A DNA stretch of 64,000 nucleotides. Source: Saccharothrix espanaensis DSM 44229. Lineage in GTDB: Bacteria > Actinomycetota > Actinomycetes > Mycobacteriales > Pseudonocardiaceae. The stretch covers positions 2,170,001 to 2,234,000 of the forward strand of contig NC_019673.1 of the NCBI RefSeq assembly GCF_000328705.1. Reading direction: 5' to 3'. The translations under genes and the position numbers were made by a program. Shown piece by piece: positions 25,243 through 36,500 of this stretch. The notes below the pieces were generated by a model. The model searched no databases, was not told the origin of the DNA, and saw only the letters and a program-made list of their open reading frames with translations. The first letter of the stretch is position 1, and each line of letters starts with the position of its first letter.

Positions 25243-28200
25243 GGGCTGACGCGCCGTTGAGGATGTCGGTGGCGCCCGCTGCCACGAGGATGGTGCGGAC
25301 GTTGGGTGCGCTGAAGGCGGATCGGTAGGTGTCGATCGCGGAGTTGCCGGCTGAGGATGCGCCCAGGTCGGGCAGGCTGTTGTTCTGTTGCGTCTGCCGG
25401 ATGTCCGCGGTGCTCAAGGTGCGTTGGTGGGCGCGGACGTCGGCGATGGAGCCGTTGAAGTAGTCGGTGTGGTTGTTGGCGTAGCGGGCGCGGCCGATGG
25501 TGAAGGGGCCGTTGGTGGGGAACGTGGTGACGTTGGTAGCGGTTCCTTCGAGGTTGCCGTTGACGTAGAGGCGTGCGGTGCGGGTGGTGGCGTCGTAGGT
25601 GGCGGCGAGGTGGGTCCAGGTGTTCGGGACCGGTTCGTTGGTGGAATAGGCGCGCCAGTAGTCGTGTTGGAGTGTGTCCTGTCCGTGGATGCTCAGCGCC
25701 CAGCGGCGTTGTTGCGTGTTGTACTGGAGGAAGAACGTGCTTCCGGTGACACCGTCCTGGCTGACGATGGTCTGGTAGGTGTCGAGGGAGGCGATTTTGG
25801 CCCAAGCGGTGACGCTGAAGCTCGTGGAGGTGTCGAGGACCTTCCCCGCGGTCTGCAGGTAGGCGTTGGTGCCGTTGAGGGCGACGGAGCCGTTGTGGTC
25901 GGTGCTCCAGGTGGTGCCGCCGTGGGTGGTGGCCGTGTTGGTGCCGACGGCGTCTCGGGCGGTGGTGCCGGTGCCGTCGTCGAGGCGCCAGCGGGCGGTG
26001 TCGGGGATGCCTGCGCGGCTGGCGTTGACCAGGCCGCCGGGCAGGGTGGCGCCGACGCCGGCGAGCTTGCCGGGCAGGTGGTCGACCCAGGTGTTGCGTT
26101 GGGTGGTGCCGGGTGGCGCGGTGGCGGTGAGGTGGTCGCCGAGGACGACGATCGTGCCCTGGCTGGTGTCCGGTGTGGACACGTCGACGCCGGTGACGAA
26201 GTAGCTGCCGTTCAGGGTTGTGGTGAACGGTGTGCCGTTGGTGTTGGTCACGGTGTTGCCGGCGGCGAGGTAGGTGGGCGCGGTGGCGTTGGCGTGTACG
26301 GGGGCGAGGGTGGTGGCGTTGGGCAGGTGGAGGCTGACGACGAGGTTGCCGTTGCCACCGCTCGGGGACGTGACCGGGTCGCTGTACGCCTCGCCTCCGG
26401 CGGGGATCGTGACCGATGATCCGCCTGAGAAGGTGAGTGTGGTGGGTGTGGTCGTGGCGGAGTCGGTTCCGGTCTGGGCCGCGAGGGTGGCGGCGCCAAT
26501 CGTGACGGGGGCGGGGTTGAGCGCGTTGGACAGCTTCACCCGCGCTTGGCCACCGGTGACGGTCGGGTGCAGGACCGTGCGCAGGGTCTTGTTGCCGAAG
26601 CCGTGCCCGCCGGGAGGGACGACCGCGGCGTCGACCGGTGCCACCCACGTTCCGATCCACCCGGTGTCGACGGGGCGGGGTGCCATGGCGAGGACGTGGA
26701 GTTCGGTGTCGCAGTCGCGGTCGAGCAGGGTGCTGCCGTAGATGGGCAGGGTGATCGACTTGATGGTGCGGGTGGGATCCGCCGGCAGGAAGATCGGCGT
26801 GATCACCGGTTGGTACTGCGGCTCTTTGACCAGCTGGTAGTTGCGGTAGGACAGGGTGATGCCCGTGGGGTTGTCCGGGATGGGCTTGACCCAGTCGCCG
26901 AGCTCGGGGAACAGCGGGTTGGTGGCGGTGCCGTCGGTGTAGGTGATGGTGCCGTGCCGTTCCGGCGTGGTGCCGCAGGTGCTCAGCGCCAGCAGCCCGA
27001 CGGCCGCTGCCTTGACCTGTTGCGCGGCGGGGAACGGGATGGTCTGGCCAACGGCGACGACGTGGTCGTTGCCGGTGGTGGTATTGGCTGTGGGCATGGT
27101 GAATGCCGCGCCGCCGATCATGACGGTGTTGCCAGGCGCGAGTCCGGCGGCGGCCAGGGTTTGCGCGGACAGGGAGCTGCCCGCTGCGCCGAAGTTGCCG
27201 TTGACGCCGTCGTCGGCGATGCCGTCGTTGTTCATGGCGTCGGTGAAGCTGGAGGCTGTGACGTTGTTGATCGGTTGGATGGTCAGGTAGTCCAGACCGA
27301 TCAGGTACTTGGGTGCGGCGGACGCCGGGTTGGCGTCGATCACCTTGAAGGTGATGGTGTGGTTGCCCGGGGTCAGGTGGGTGCCGCCGAGCCCGACGTA
27401 GGTATTGATCATGTTGGGGTCGTAGCCGTCGACGGGGGTGGTGTCGGTCTTGCCGATCACGGTGTCGTCGATGCTGACGGTGAACTTGCCGCGGTTGTTG
27501 TTCTTGACCATGCCGAGTCCGACGGCGTAATCGGCTTCGATCGGCGTGGTGACGGTGAAGCTGATCGACTGGCCGGTGTTGTCGGCCTCGAACCGCTTCA
27601 TGGCGCTGCTGTTCCACACCGGGTTGCCCCAGTGGCTCAGGGGCTTGTCCTGGGCCGTCACGGCGAGGGCCTCGAAGTCGAGCTTCACGGTCGGGGAGAG
27701 GTCGATGTAGTCGAGCCCCACCTTGAACGTCGTTGCCGTTGAGCCAGCCTTCTTGGTGATCTTCACGGCCAGTTCGTGCGGGCCGGCCGCGAGGCGGACG
27801 CCGGCGAGTTGCAGGTCGACGCGGGTCGGCTGGGTGCCAGCCGAGGTGAACATGTTGCCGACTTGCCGGCCGTCGAGCTCGAACTCGGCGTTGTCCGGCA
27901 GGGCCGCGCTGTCGATCAGGCCCGCGTCGAGGTTGTAGTCACCGGTGGTCGGCACGGTGAACGGGAACCGGATGCGGTCGGTGCTGCCGCTGGTCGACGC
28001 GGTGGCGGTGACGTACTTGCCGCCGGAGGCGACCGGGTCGGTAGTCACGGTGCCGGGGACGGTGCCGGTCGGAGTGATGTTCTCCGCCTCGATCCGCTGC
28101 ACGGGAACCGGCGTGACGTAGGAGGGTGCGACGTAGAAGGTGTAGGCCTGCGACCGGGGCGAGAGTTTGTGGGCGTCGTCGAAGCTGCGCACGTGCACGG

Positions 28201-30277
28201 TGTGGTAGCCGGGGCTCATGCCGGCGGGCAGGGTGATGGTGGCCTTGCCGCCGTTGTTGGCGGCCCAGCCCCCTGTGGTGCCGAACGTGCGGTTGTAGTC
28301 GCAGTCGTTGGCCGCGGGCACCACCTCGGTCCCGGCACCGGTGAAGGTGTACGTGAAGCCGACGATGTTCGCGGCACCATTGGCGTCGAAGGTGAAGGTG
28401 CCGGGCAGGTTCTGCGGGCGGCCCCAGTAGCCGGCGGGGTAGTCGGCGCTGCTGATCGTCGGGGCGGCGGTGATCGGGTCGGGCCGGGCGGTGAAGTAGG
28501 ACCAGTTCGAGTAGAAGCCGGCCCACAGGTCCTTGTTCGGGTCACTGGGGAACTTGTTTTGCACCGACACCCTGTAGGCGTAGTCGCCGTTGGGCAGCGC
28601 GTTGTTGGTGATCCACGCGCCCTGACTGCCGGAGGAGATCACGGTCGGCGGGGAGGAGCCCGTGTTGGCCTTCAACGTGAGGCCGTCGGAGGTCCACACC
28701 TCGTAGTACAGGCCCAACGGGAGCGGGTCGGGGTTGTTGTCCGTGGCGGTCGCGTACAGCGTCGGCTTCGCGGACGCGGTGACGACCTTGCCGCCGCAGT
28801 TCACCCCGTCGCCGACCCACAGGCCGGTCGCCGGGTTGGGTGGGAACGCGTACAGCACGTCAAGATAGGGGTTGTTGGCGAACTTCTTCCACTGGTTGCG
28901 GTTGCCCTCGTCGGGCGAGCGGAGGCCGACGTGCAGGTAGTCCCAGTTGTGCTCGATGATGCCGGACACAGGAGACCAGGCGTTGAACTCCAACTTGCCC
29001 GCGCCGCCGCAGTCCTCGCCGGCGCGGGACCACTGGGTGTCGATCGGGCCACCGTTCGGGCCGGGCCAGCGGGTGTTCCAGTCGAACGCGTCGGTCTGGT
29101 ACAGCGAGACGGGGTAGTCGGTGTTGCACGAGGTGCCGTGCTTCTGCATCGCGTAGACTGCGGCGCTGAACACCTTGGGTTCACGACCGTTGCGCTCGCG
29201 CAGCTCGTTGGTGGTGAAGCGGAAGAACGAGCGGGCGACCCAGCTGCCATCGCAGTTGGTCCAGTTGCCGCACAGGCCGACTTGGGCGTCCATGTTCGCG
29301 TTCCAGTAGTGCCAGCCACTGCTGGTGACCTCGGCCCACCCGTCGTGGTAGCGGGACATCAGCGGGTCGATGTAGACCGGGTACTGGACATCCTCACCAC
29401 GCAGCGCCTCGTCGTCGGGACTGATGGTGAGTTCCGCGGTCGTCGACGCCCCGTTGTCGACAGTGGTGGCGACGATGTCCAATGTGGACACCTTGCCGCC
29501 GCCGGGGTCGGTGGCGGTTGGCGCCGGGCCGCGTTTCTCGTCCCGGGTCGAGTCCCACATGATCGGCGTGGAGCCCTGGAAGACCACCTTGCCGCTGTCG
29601 TCCGTCGCGCTGAGGACGTCGTCGGCACTGATCAGGTTGAGACCGTCGGTCGCGGCGTGCAGCGTGAACGACGACAGCGCGGGATTCGCGGCGGCCTGTT
29701 CGTTCTTGACGACCAGCACCTCCGAGTACCCGGTGCTGTTCGCCGTGAGCTGCAGGTCCACTCCCGGCAGTACTTCCGGATAGATCGCGCTGGATCCGTC
29801 GACCGTCGGGGCGGGCAGCGGTGTCGGCCAGCTGAGCGAGAACTCCTTGCCGTCTTCCCGCATCGTCACCAGCGGCGTGGTGCCGCCGCCGGAGAAGGCC
29901 ACGTCGATCGGAATGGCGGCCGGCGTGAGCGTACCGTCGGCCGCGGTGGAGAGGTTCGTGTCGACGTCGTGCCAGGCGCCGTCCTTGTTGGCGCGCACCG
30001 GCTTCGCGTGGGACCGCAGGGTGAGCGTGCCGTCCGGGTTGGCCAGGACCGTGCTGGTCTCGGTGAGCTTGTCCTCCACCGGCACCGATACACCGGTGCG
30101 CTGCGCCTCGCCGAGCGCGCTCTTCTCCTGCGTGGTGCGGACGTCCGCCGGTGAAGGCTGGTCGGCCGACGCTGTCGGTTCCGGCTCGGCGATCGCGGCG
30201 GGCGCCATCCCGACGAGGGTCTGAGCGGCGAGAGCGCACGCGGTCAGTGCCGCGACCACGAAAGATCTTTTACGCAT
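24875..30277 (-). CDS. Giant secreted protein with LamG domain embedded in SGNH-like hydrolase
   Basis: About 1800 residues from ATG 30277; GTG 30304 (after GGGGGA) and GTG 30325 are alternatives. A signal peptide is clear (MRKRSFVVAALTACALAAQT, then LVGMAPAAIA). The long middle has beta-rich, Cys-poor segments and CBM-like blocks (RIEAENITP; KRFEADNTGQ). Near the C terminus an SGNH block I-like segment (IVVLGDHLTATAPPGT) is followed by a LamG/concanavalin-like domain and then the rest of the SGNH fold (ILVAAGATDILNG, VILTTIPPLG, DTYHNQLAQYLADAV). The usual GDS serine is His here. It is transcribed divergently from the RHS toxin gene, a pairing suggesting joint surface or export function. Confidence 0.8.
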   Translation of the reverse strand: MRKRSFVVAALTACALAAQTLVGMAPAAIAEPEPTASADQPSPADVRTTQEKSALGEAQRTGVSVPVEDKLTETSTVLANPDGTLTLRSHAKPVRANKDGAWHDVDTNLSTAADGTLTPAAIPIDVAFSGGGTTPLVTMREDGKEFSLSWPTPLPAPTVDGSSAIYPEVLPGVDLQLTANSTGYSEVLVVKNEQAAANPALSSFTLHAATDGLNLISADDVLSATDDSGKVVFQGSTPIMWDSTRDEKRGPAPTATDPGGGKVSTLDIVATTVDNGASTTAELTISPDDEALRGEDVQYPVYIDPLMSRYHDGWAEVTSSGWHYWNANMDAQVGLCGNWTNCDGSWVARSFFRFTTNELRERNGREPKVFSAAVYAMQKHGTSCNTDYPVSLYQTDAFDWNTRWPGPNGGPIDTQWSRAGEDCGGAGKLEFNAWSPVSGIIEHNWDYLHVGLRSPDEGNRNQWKKFANNPYLDVLYAFPPNPATGLWVGDGVNCGGKVVTASAKPTLYATATDNNPDPLPLGLYYEVWTSDGLTLKANTGSSPPTVISSGSQGAWITNNALPNGDYAYRVSVQNKFPSDPNKDLWAGFYSNWSYFTARPDPITAAPTISSADYPAGYWGRPQNLPGTFTFDANGAANIVGFTYTFTGAGTEVVPAANDCDYNRTFGTTGGWAANNGGKATITLPAGMSPGYHTVHVRSFDDAHKLSPRSQAYTFYVAPSYVTPVPVQRIEAENITPTGTVPGTVTTDPVASGGKYVTATASTSGSTDRIRFPFTVPTTGDYNLDAGLIDSAALPDNAEFELDGRQVGNMFTSAGTQPTRVDLQLAGVRLAAGPHELAVKITKKAGSTATTFKVGLDYIDLSPTVKLDFEALAVTAQDKPLSHWGNPVWNSSAMKRFEADNTGQSISFTVTTPIEADYAVGLGMVKNNNRGKFTVSIDDTVIGKTDTTPVDGYDPNMINTYVGLGGTHLTPGNHTITFKVIDANPASAAPKYLIGLDYLTIQPINNVTASSFTDAMNNDGIADDGVNGNFGAAGSSLSAQTLAAAGLAPGNTVMIGGAAFTMPTANTTTGNDHVVAVGQTIPFPAAQQVKAAAVGLLALSTCGTTPERHGTITYTDGTATNPLFPELGDWVKPIPDNPTGITLSYRNYQLVKEPQYQPVITPIFLPADPTRTIKSITLPIYGSTLLDRDCDTELHVLAMAPRPVDTGWIGTWVAPVDAAVVPPGGHGFGNKTLRTVLHPTVTGGQARVKLSNALNPAPVTIGAATLAAQTGTDSATTTPTTLTFSGGSSVTIPAGGEAYSDPVTSPSGGNGNLVVSLHLPNATTLAPVHANATAPTYLAAGNTVTNTNGTPFTTTLNGSYFVTGVDVSTPDTSQGTIVVLGDHLTATAPPGTTQRNTWVDHLPGKLAGVGATLPGGLVNASRAGIPDTARWRLDDGTGTTARDAVGTNTATTHGGTTWSTDHNGSVALNGTNAYLQTAGKVLDTSTSFSVTAWAKIASLDTYQTIVSQDGVTGSTFFLQYNTQQRRWALSIHGQDTLQHDYWRAYSTNEPVPNTWTHLAATYDATTRTARLYVNGNLEGTATNVTTFPTNGPFTIGRARYANNHTDYFNGSIADVRAHQRTLSTADIRQTQQNNSLPDLGASSAGNSAIDTYRSAFSAPNVRTILVAAGATDILNGASAPEVSANLTRLISTERANGLKRHNRTDGSRVHVILTTIPPLGLAANDPRETHRRNLNQALLANSTDYDADHVVDYDAAVRDTTNPNQLAPQYLTNGTPNDTYHNQLAQYLADAVNDFPPRAEL

Positions 30278-30554
30278 GGCGAAGCCAGAAAGTATTGGAC
30301 GCACGAATCCCCCGGGTAGTTCCACAACTCGGCCTGATCAGGTTGGAGCAGACGTTAGCCACGCTCGCTAGCTGCGGAAAGGCGAACTAAGTGTGACAAG
30401 CAACACACCAGAGGCGGTAACGTCGGCGACTCATGACCGGCACCTGAAAAATCTTCAGGAGTTGCTCCGGATGAGACTTCCGGAGTGGTCGCCGATGGCT
30501 TACTGTTCCGCTCGCCGTGGCCGATCATGGTTCTGTTTCAGGGGGGCTTGAGAC
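30278..30554. promoter_or_regulatory. Divergent promoter region of the LamG/SGNH and RHS genes
   Basis: About 275 bp, noticeably less GC-rich around 30360-30500, separating the two giant genes. Promoters for both must lie here. No operator repeat was recognised. Confidence 0.4.
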
Positions 30555-33500
30555 ATGCTCGAGGGCAGTTCCGTGCGCACGTCCACTATGGACAGATCTC
30601 GCCCGAGGCGACGCAGACGCGTGGGGGCCGTGCTCCTGTCGTTCGCGGTCGCGACCTCGCTCGCGGTGGGGCTCACCTCCGACCTCGTCCGCACGGTCGC
30701 ACAGCCGGTCGCGGAGCAGGTGAAACCGATTCCGCACTCCGAGGTGGCCCCGCCACGCGAGGAACCCGCCGCCGAACCGGCCGCCTTCGAAGCGACCGAT
30801 GCGACCTGGCCCAGCGCGGGCAGGGCAACGGTGTTCGCAGGCGCGTCCCCGCGACGCGTGGGCGACCTCCCCGTGACGATCGCGCTCGGGGCGGGCGAGA
30901 AGCCGGTCGAAGTGGAGATCGTCGACCAGGCCGCCGCGCAACGGGCCGGTGTCACCGGCGTCGTGCTCTCAGTAACGGCTCCGAAAGACGCGGACGGCAC
31001 GATGTCCGTGGGTCTGGACTACTCCGGCTTCCGCAACGCCATCGGTGGTGAGTTCGGCTCCCGGCTCCGCTTGGAGCGACTTCCCGAGTGTGCGCTGACG
31101 ACCCCCGAAGTGCCGCAGTGCCAGGTCCGCACGCCGGTGCCGTCGCAGAACGACCCCGACGCGCGGACAGTGACCGCGCGCCTGGCCGCAGCGCCCGTGG
31201 TGCTGGCCGCCACCGCCGAAGGCGGAGGGCCGAACGGCACCTACGAGGCTTCCGCGCTGTCCCCGTCGGGCACTTGGTCGGTTTCCGGTAGCTCGGGCAC
31301 TTTCGGCTGGTCGTACCCCATCGAACTGCCGACCACGTCCTATGGCACGGCGGTGGCCCCAGGCGTGGCCTTGTCCTACAGCTCGTCCACCGTGGACGGG
31401 CGGACGATGGCGACAAACAACCAGTCGTCGTGGATCGGCCAGGGCTGGGATTACTCGCCGGGGTCGATCGAGCGCACCTATCGGACCTGCGCCTCGGACA
31501 CGACACTGCCGCAAGCGCAGCAGACCGGGGACCTCTGCTGGGCGGGGCAAGTCGTCACGATGAATCTTGGCGGCCAGGCAGCGGACCTCGTCTATGAGGA
31601 AGCCACCAACACCTGGAAGTTCGCCGCCGACGACGGCGCGCGGATCGAACTGCTCACGGGCGCGTCCAATGGTGTGAACAGCGGCGAGTACTGGAAGGTC
31701 ACCAACACCGCCGGGGTGAGCTACTACTTCGGCCGCAACCGGGGGCCCGGCTACACCAACCAGGAGCAGACGAACTCAGCGTGGACCGTTCCCGTGTACG
31801 GGCCGCGGTCGGGCGACAAGTGCTACAACGCCAACGGGTTTGCCTCCTCTTGGTGTATGCAGGCATGGCGCTGGAACCTCGACTTCGTCGAAGACGCCCT
31901 TGGCAACGTCACCTCGTACTACTACACGCCGGAGACCAATCACTACGGTGCCAACATGCAGACCACAGGTGTCGCCTACACCCGTGGCGGTCTGCTCAAG
32001 CGCACCGACTACGGCCTGCGCAACGTGAATGGTTCGATCTACGGCGGGGTGGTGCCGAACCAGGTCGTGTTCGACCTAGCTGAACGCTGCCAGCCCAGCG
32101 CCCAGTTCGGCTGCGACCCGGCGCAGTTCACTGCGGCCAACGCCAAGTACTGGCCTGACGTCCCGCAGGACCAGGAGTGCAAGGCGGGTTCACCGTGCAA
32201 CGTGCACTCGCCGTCGTACTGGTCGGCCAAGCGCCTGACCACCATCACCACCCAGTACAACCAGGGATCAGGTCCGGTCAAGGTCGACGAGTACCGTCTG
32301 GCCCATCGTTTCCCCGACGCGCTCGACACGGTCAAGGAGCTGCTTCTCTCCTCGATCACCCGCAAGGGTTTCAAGGACGGCACGTCGATTGAACTGCCGC
32401 CGGTCACGTTCTCCTACCAGTCGTTGGACAATCGCGTCGTCGGGTACCGCAGCGATTCCGCCATGGCGCACAAACGCCTGACCGAGATCCAGACCGATAC
32501 AGGCGCTGCCATCCGGGTAACCTACAGCGCACCCGACTGCACGAGCACCAGCGTCCCGACCGACCTGGCGAACAACACACGTCGCTGCTACCCGGTGTTC
32601 TGGACCCTGCCGTTCAACCAGGACCCGACGCTCGACTACTTCCACAAGTACCTGGTGGAGCGAGTGGAGGTGCAGGACCTCGGTCGACACCAACTGCCCG
32701 AGGACCGGAGGACGACTTCGCCGACCCAGGTAACCTCGTACACCTACCTCGGCACGCCTGCCTGGCACCACGATGACTTCGAGATCGTCCGTCCCGAACA
32801 CCGCACCTACGGCCAGTTCCGCGGATACGCCAAGGTCGAGAAGCGGACCGGCAACACCGCCCACCAATACAACAACGTCCCCGACAAGCAGACGCTGATC
32901 CGGACGACGTACTTCCGGGGCATGGACGGCGACACCATGCCGAACAACGGGAACCGGCCGGCGGCCGTAGCGAACTCGCTCGGCGAATCAGTGACCGACC
33001 ACGAGAAGCTCGCCGGCACCGCCTTCGAAGAGGAGCTGTTCGACGGACACGGCGGCCCACGCATCTCCACCACCGTCACCGAACCGACGATCGTGGCAAC
33101 CACGGCAACCAGAGCCCGTACGGGACTCCCCCCGCTGACCGCGACCATCGTGGCCGAGACCCGCAAGCGGACGATCACCCACATCGTGGGCGGCGGCACT
33201 CGGACCGTGACTGTCGCCAGCCGTTACGACGGCGTCGGCCGTCTGACCAACCGCACGGAGTCCGGCACCGGCGTGCCGGACCTGTGCACCCGTACGACCT
33301 ACGCTGACAACACCACCACCTGGGTGCGTGACCGAGTCGCGGAAAGGGTGGTGTCCCAGCAGGCGTGCCCGGCCGACGGTATCGCCCAGTCGTCGCTCCT
33401 CGGTTCCACGCGCTCTTACTTCGACCAACAGACCAGCCTCGGGCAGGTGGTTGTCGGCAACGCAACCCGTACCGACGGCGCGACTGCCAACACCAACGAC

Positions 33501-36500
33501 CAACTCACCTTCGCCACCCTCCGGACAGTCTCCTACGACGTGGCCGGACGTATCCTCACCACGACGGACGCGCTCCAGCGGACCACCAGTTCCGCCTACA
33601 CGCAGAGTTCCAGCGGCGTGCTCACCAAAACGGTGACCACCAACGCCAAGAACCAGACCAGCACCGTCGAGGTCGACCCCGCACGCGGCAAGCCCACCGG
33701 CACCATCGATGTCGGAGGGCGACGCACCGACGTTGCCTACGACGCGCTGGGTCGGGTTGTCGAGGTCTGGAAGCCGGGGCAGTTCCGGCGTGACAGCGGT
33801 GGGTCGCCCGCGATCACCTACGAGTACCTGTTCCGCACGAACGGGCCGCTCGCCGTGACGACCAAAACCCTCGTCGACTACCGCGACGGCACCAACTACG
33901 TCACCAAGATCGACCTGTTCGACGCCTTCGGCCAAGTGCGCAGAACCCAGTCCGACGCCCTCGACGGCAGCGTGAACCGAGTAGTCAAGGACACGTACTA
34001 CGACTCCCACGGCTGGGTGCAACGCACCCACAACCGCTTCGTCCTGGCCGGCGCGCCGAACACATCCCTGTCCGAGGTCAACGACTCGGAGGTCGACGAC
34101 CGCACCGTCACCGAGTACGACGGGGCCGGACGTGCCGTCCTGGCCACTGCGTACGACGGACTGACGTCGACCTGGAAGACCAGGACCGTCCACGGCGGCG
34201 ACCGGACCACGGTGTTCCCGCCCGACGGCGCGGTCACCAGGACCACCATCACCGACGCCCGCGGTCGCGACGTCGAAACACGTGACTACACCGCGCAGCC
34301 GACCATCAACGGCAACACCGTCACCGGTGGCACGTTCCAGTCCGTCACCCGCGAGTACGGCCCGCTCGGGCTGCTGAAGAAGGTCCAGGACCAGGTCGGC
34401 AACCACTGGACGTTCACCTATGACTTCCTGGGCCGCAAGACCGGCCAGGTCGATCCGGACGCCGGCACGTCGAGCACCACCTACGACCTGGCCGGCCAGG
34501 TACTGACCACGACCAACGCCCGCAATCAGGTTCTGGCCTTCATCTACGACGAGTTGGGTCGCAGGATCGGTGAGTTCGCCGACTCGACGTCGGGAACGAG
34601 GCTCGCTTCGTGGACCTATGACAACGCGATCAACGGTGTCGGCATGCCGGGGTTCACCACCCGTCACACCCCGCAGGGCCTCTACCGGACCGGACCGAGC
34701 GAGTACAACGGCCAGGGCCTCGTCGCCAAGACGATCACCCAGGTCCCGGAGACTGGCCTGAACACCGTCTACACCACGCTGTACGGTTACACCTCGACCG
34801 GGCAACCCGTGTCGATCCAGCCGCCGTCAGCCGGTGGCCTGCCGGGCGAGACCATCCGCACCAAGTACAACAAGTACGGCCTGCCCGTCCTGACCGACGG
34901 AAGCAACGTCTACGTCTCCGGGTCCTCGTACACCGCCTTCGGCGAAACCAACCAGCTCTCACTTGGCGTGAACAGCAGCTCGGCGAAGCTGACCTACGGC
35001 TACGACCCGCAGACCCGGCGGCTCACCAGCACCAACTTCAGCGCACAGACCGCGAGTCCTCAACTCGACGACACCCGTTACAGCTACGACCCTGCGGGCA
35101 ACGTCACCAAGTCCGTCAACACCCAGGGCGTCACCGGCCAGGCACCGGTCCGCACGCAGTGCTACAAGTACGACGCCCTGCGCCGCCTGTCCGACGCCTG
35201 GACCGCGACCGACGACTGCGCCGGCGCGCCGTCCACCACCGCTGGCCACACCAACATCGGCGGCGTCACCCCGTACTGGACGTCGTGGACATTCGAGCCC
35301 GGCGGACTGCGTTCCACCCAGACCCAACACGCGCTGCCCGGTGCTACCGGCGGCGACACCACCAGCACCTACGCCTACCCGACCAGCGGAGCTGCTCAAC
35401 CGCACGCTCTGACCAGCACGACCACAACCAGCCCGTCCGGCTCGACGTCGGCAACGTACGGCTACGACCAGTCCGGCAACAACACCCGCCGCACTTTGTC
35501 CTCCGGCGAGCACACGCTCGCCTGGGATCGCGAGAACCACCTCGACACGGTCACGTCGCCGGGCGGAACGACGAAGTACATCTACGACGCCGACGGCAAC
35601 CAGTTGGTGCGCCGAGACCCGGGCAAAACCACCGTCTACCTGCCCGGCCAGGAGTTCACCCGTGACTCCAGCGGCGTCGTCACCGCCACCCGCTACTACA
35701 CCCACGGGGACAAGACGGTCGCTCTGCGCGCCAGTGGCACCAATCCCACCTACCTTGTCCCCGACCTGCACGGCACCAACTCACTCGCAATCCAGTCCGT
35801 GGGCTTCGCCGTCAGCCGCCGCACCTTCGACCCCTACGGCAACCAGCTCACCCCTGTCGCAGGACTGCCTTGGCCCGACCGCCACGGCTTCCTCGACAAA
35901 CCCGTCAGCGAAGCCACCGGCCTGACAGACATCGGCGCCCGCAAATACGACCCCGCCACCGGCCGGTTCATCAGCGTCGACCCGATCCTCGACCTCGAGA
36001 ACCCGCAACAGTGGACCGGCTACGTCTACGCCGAGAACAACCCCACCACCTACAGCGACCCCACAGGCTTGATCCGCCAGTGCGGAGTCGACGGCGCGGG
36101 CTGTGGATCACGCAATTACGACAAGTGCTGCGGACCGCCGTCCACGAAGCCGGTACTCGGAGGCGACGCACCCGCGGGGCGGTCTTCATCCGTAGGCGTT
36201 ATTCAGGGTTATAAGGTCCCTGGGAAGCCCGGAGTCGATTTCAACCCCGAATTCTTGAGCTCGGGGCTGGATGCGAACACCCCTGGCGGAAAAACCCCGA
36301 TCGTCAATGAATACGACGCGCGGTGGCGAACCGTATTTGCGCTTCGTGCGAAGTGCTCCGAGGCTATCGCTACAGGAAGTTCCGACTGTGACCTGAAGAC
36401 CTACCACAGCCTCCAGGAGGACGAGGTAATCTTCGGGGAAGCTGCGCTCGCAAGCGCTCAGGGTGCATCCGATTCGGATGCGCTGATCTGGGCCATGGCG

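Noticed and set aside
24744..27617. Leftward open frame of 957 codons rich in Arg, His and Gln
   Set aside because: It overlaps the LamG/SGNH gene in another frame; composition is that of a shifted high-GC frame and no motif is present.
27776..30154. Rightward open frame of 792 codons opposite the LamG/SGNH gene
   Set aside because: Val/Gly/Arg-rich antisense shadow; the opposite strand has a signal peptide and consistent domain content.
32988..34805. Leftward open frame of 605 codons opposite the RHS gene
   Set aside because: Antisense of YD-repeat coding; no recognisable domain and no ribosome site.
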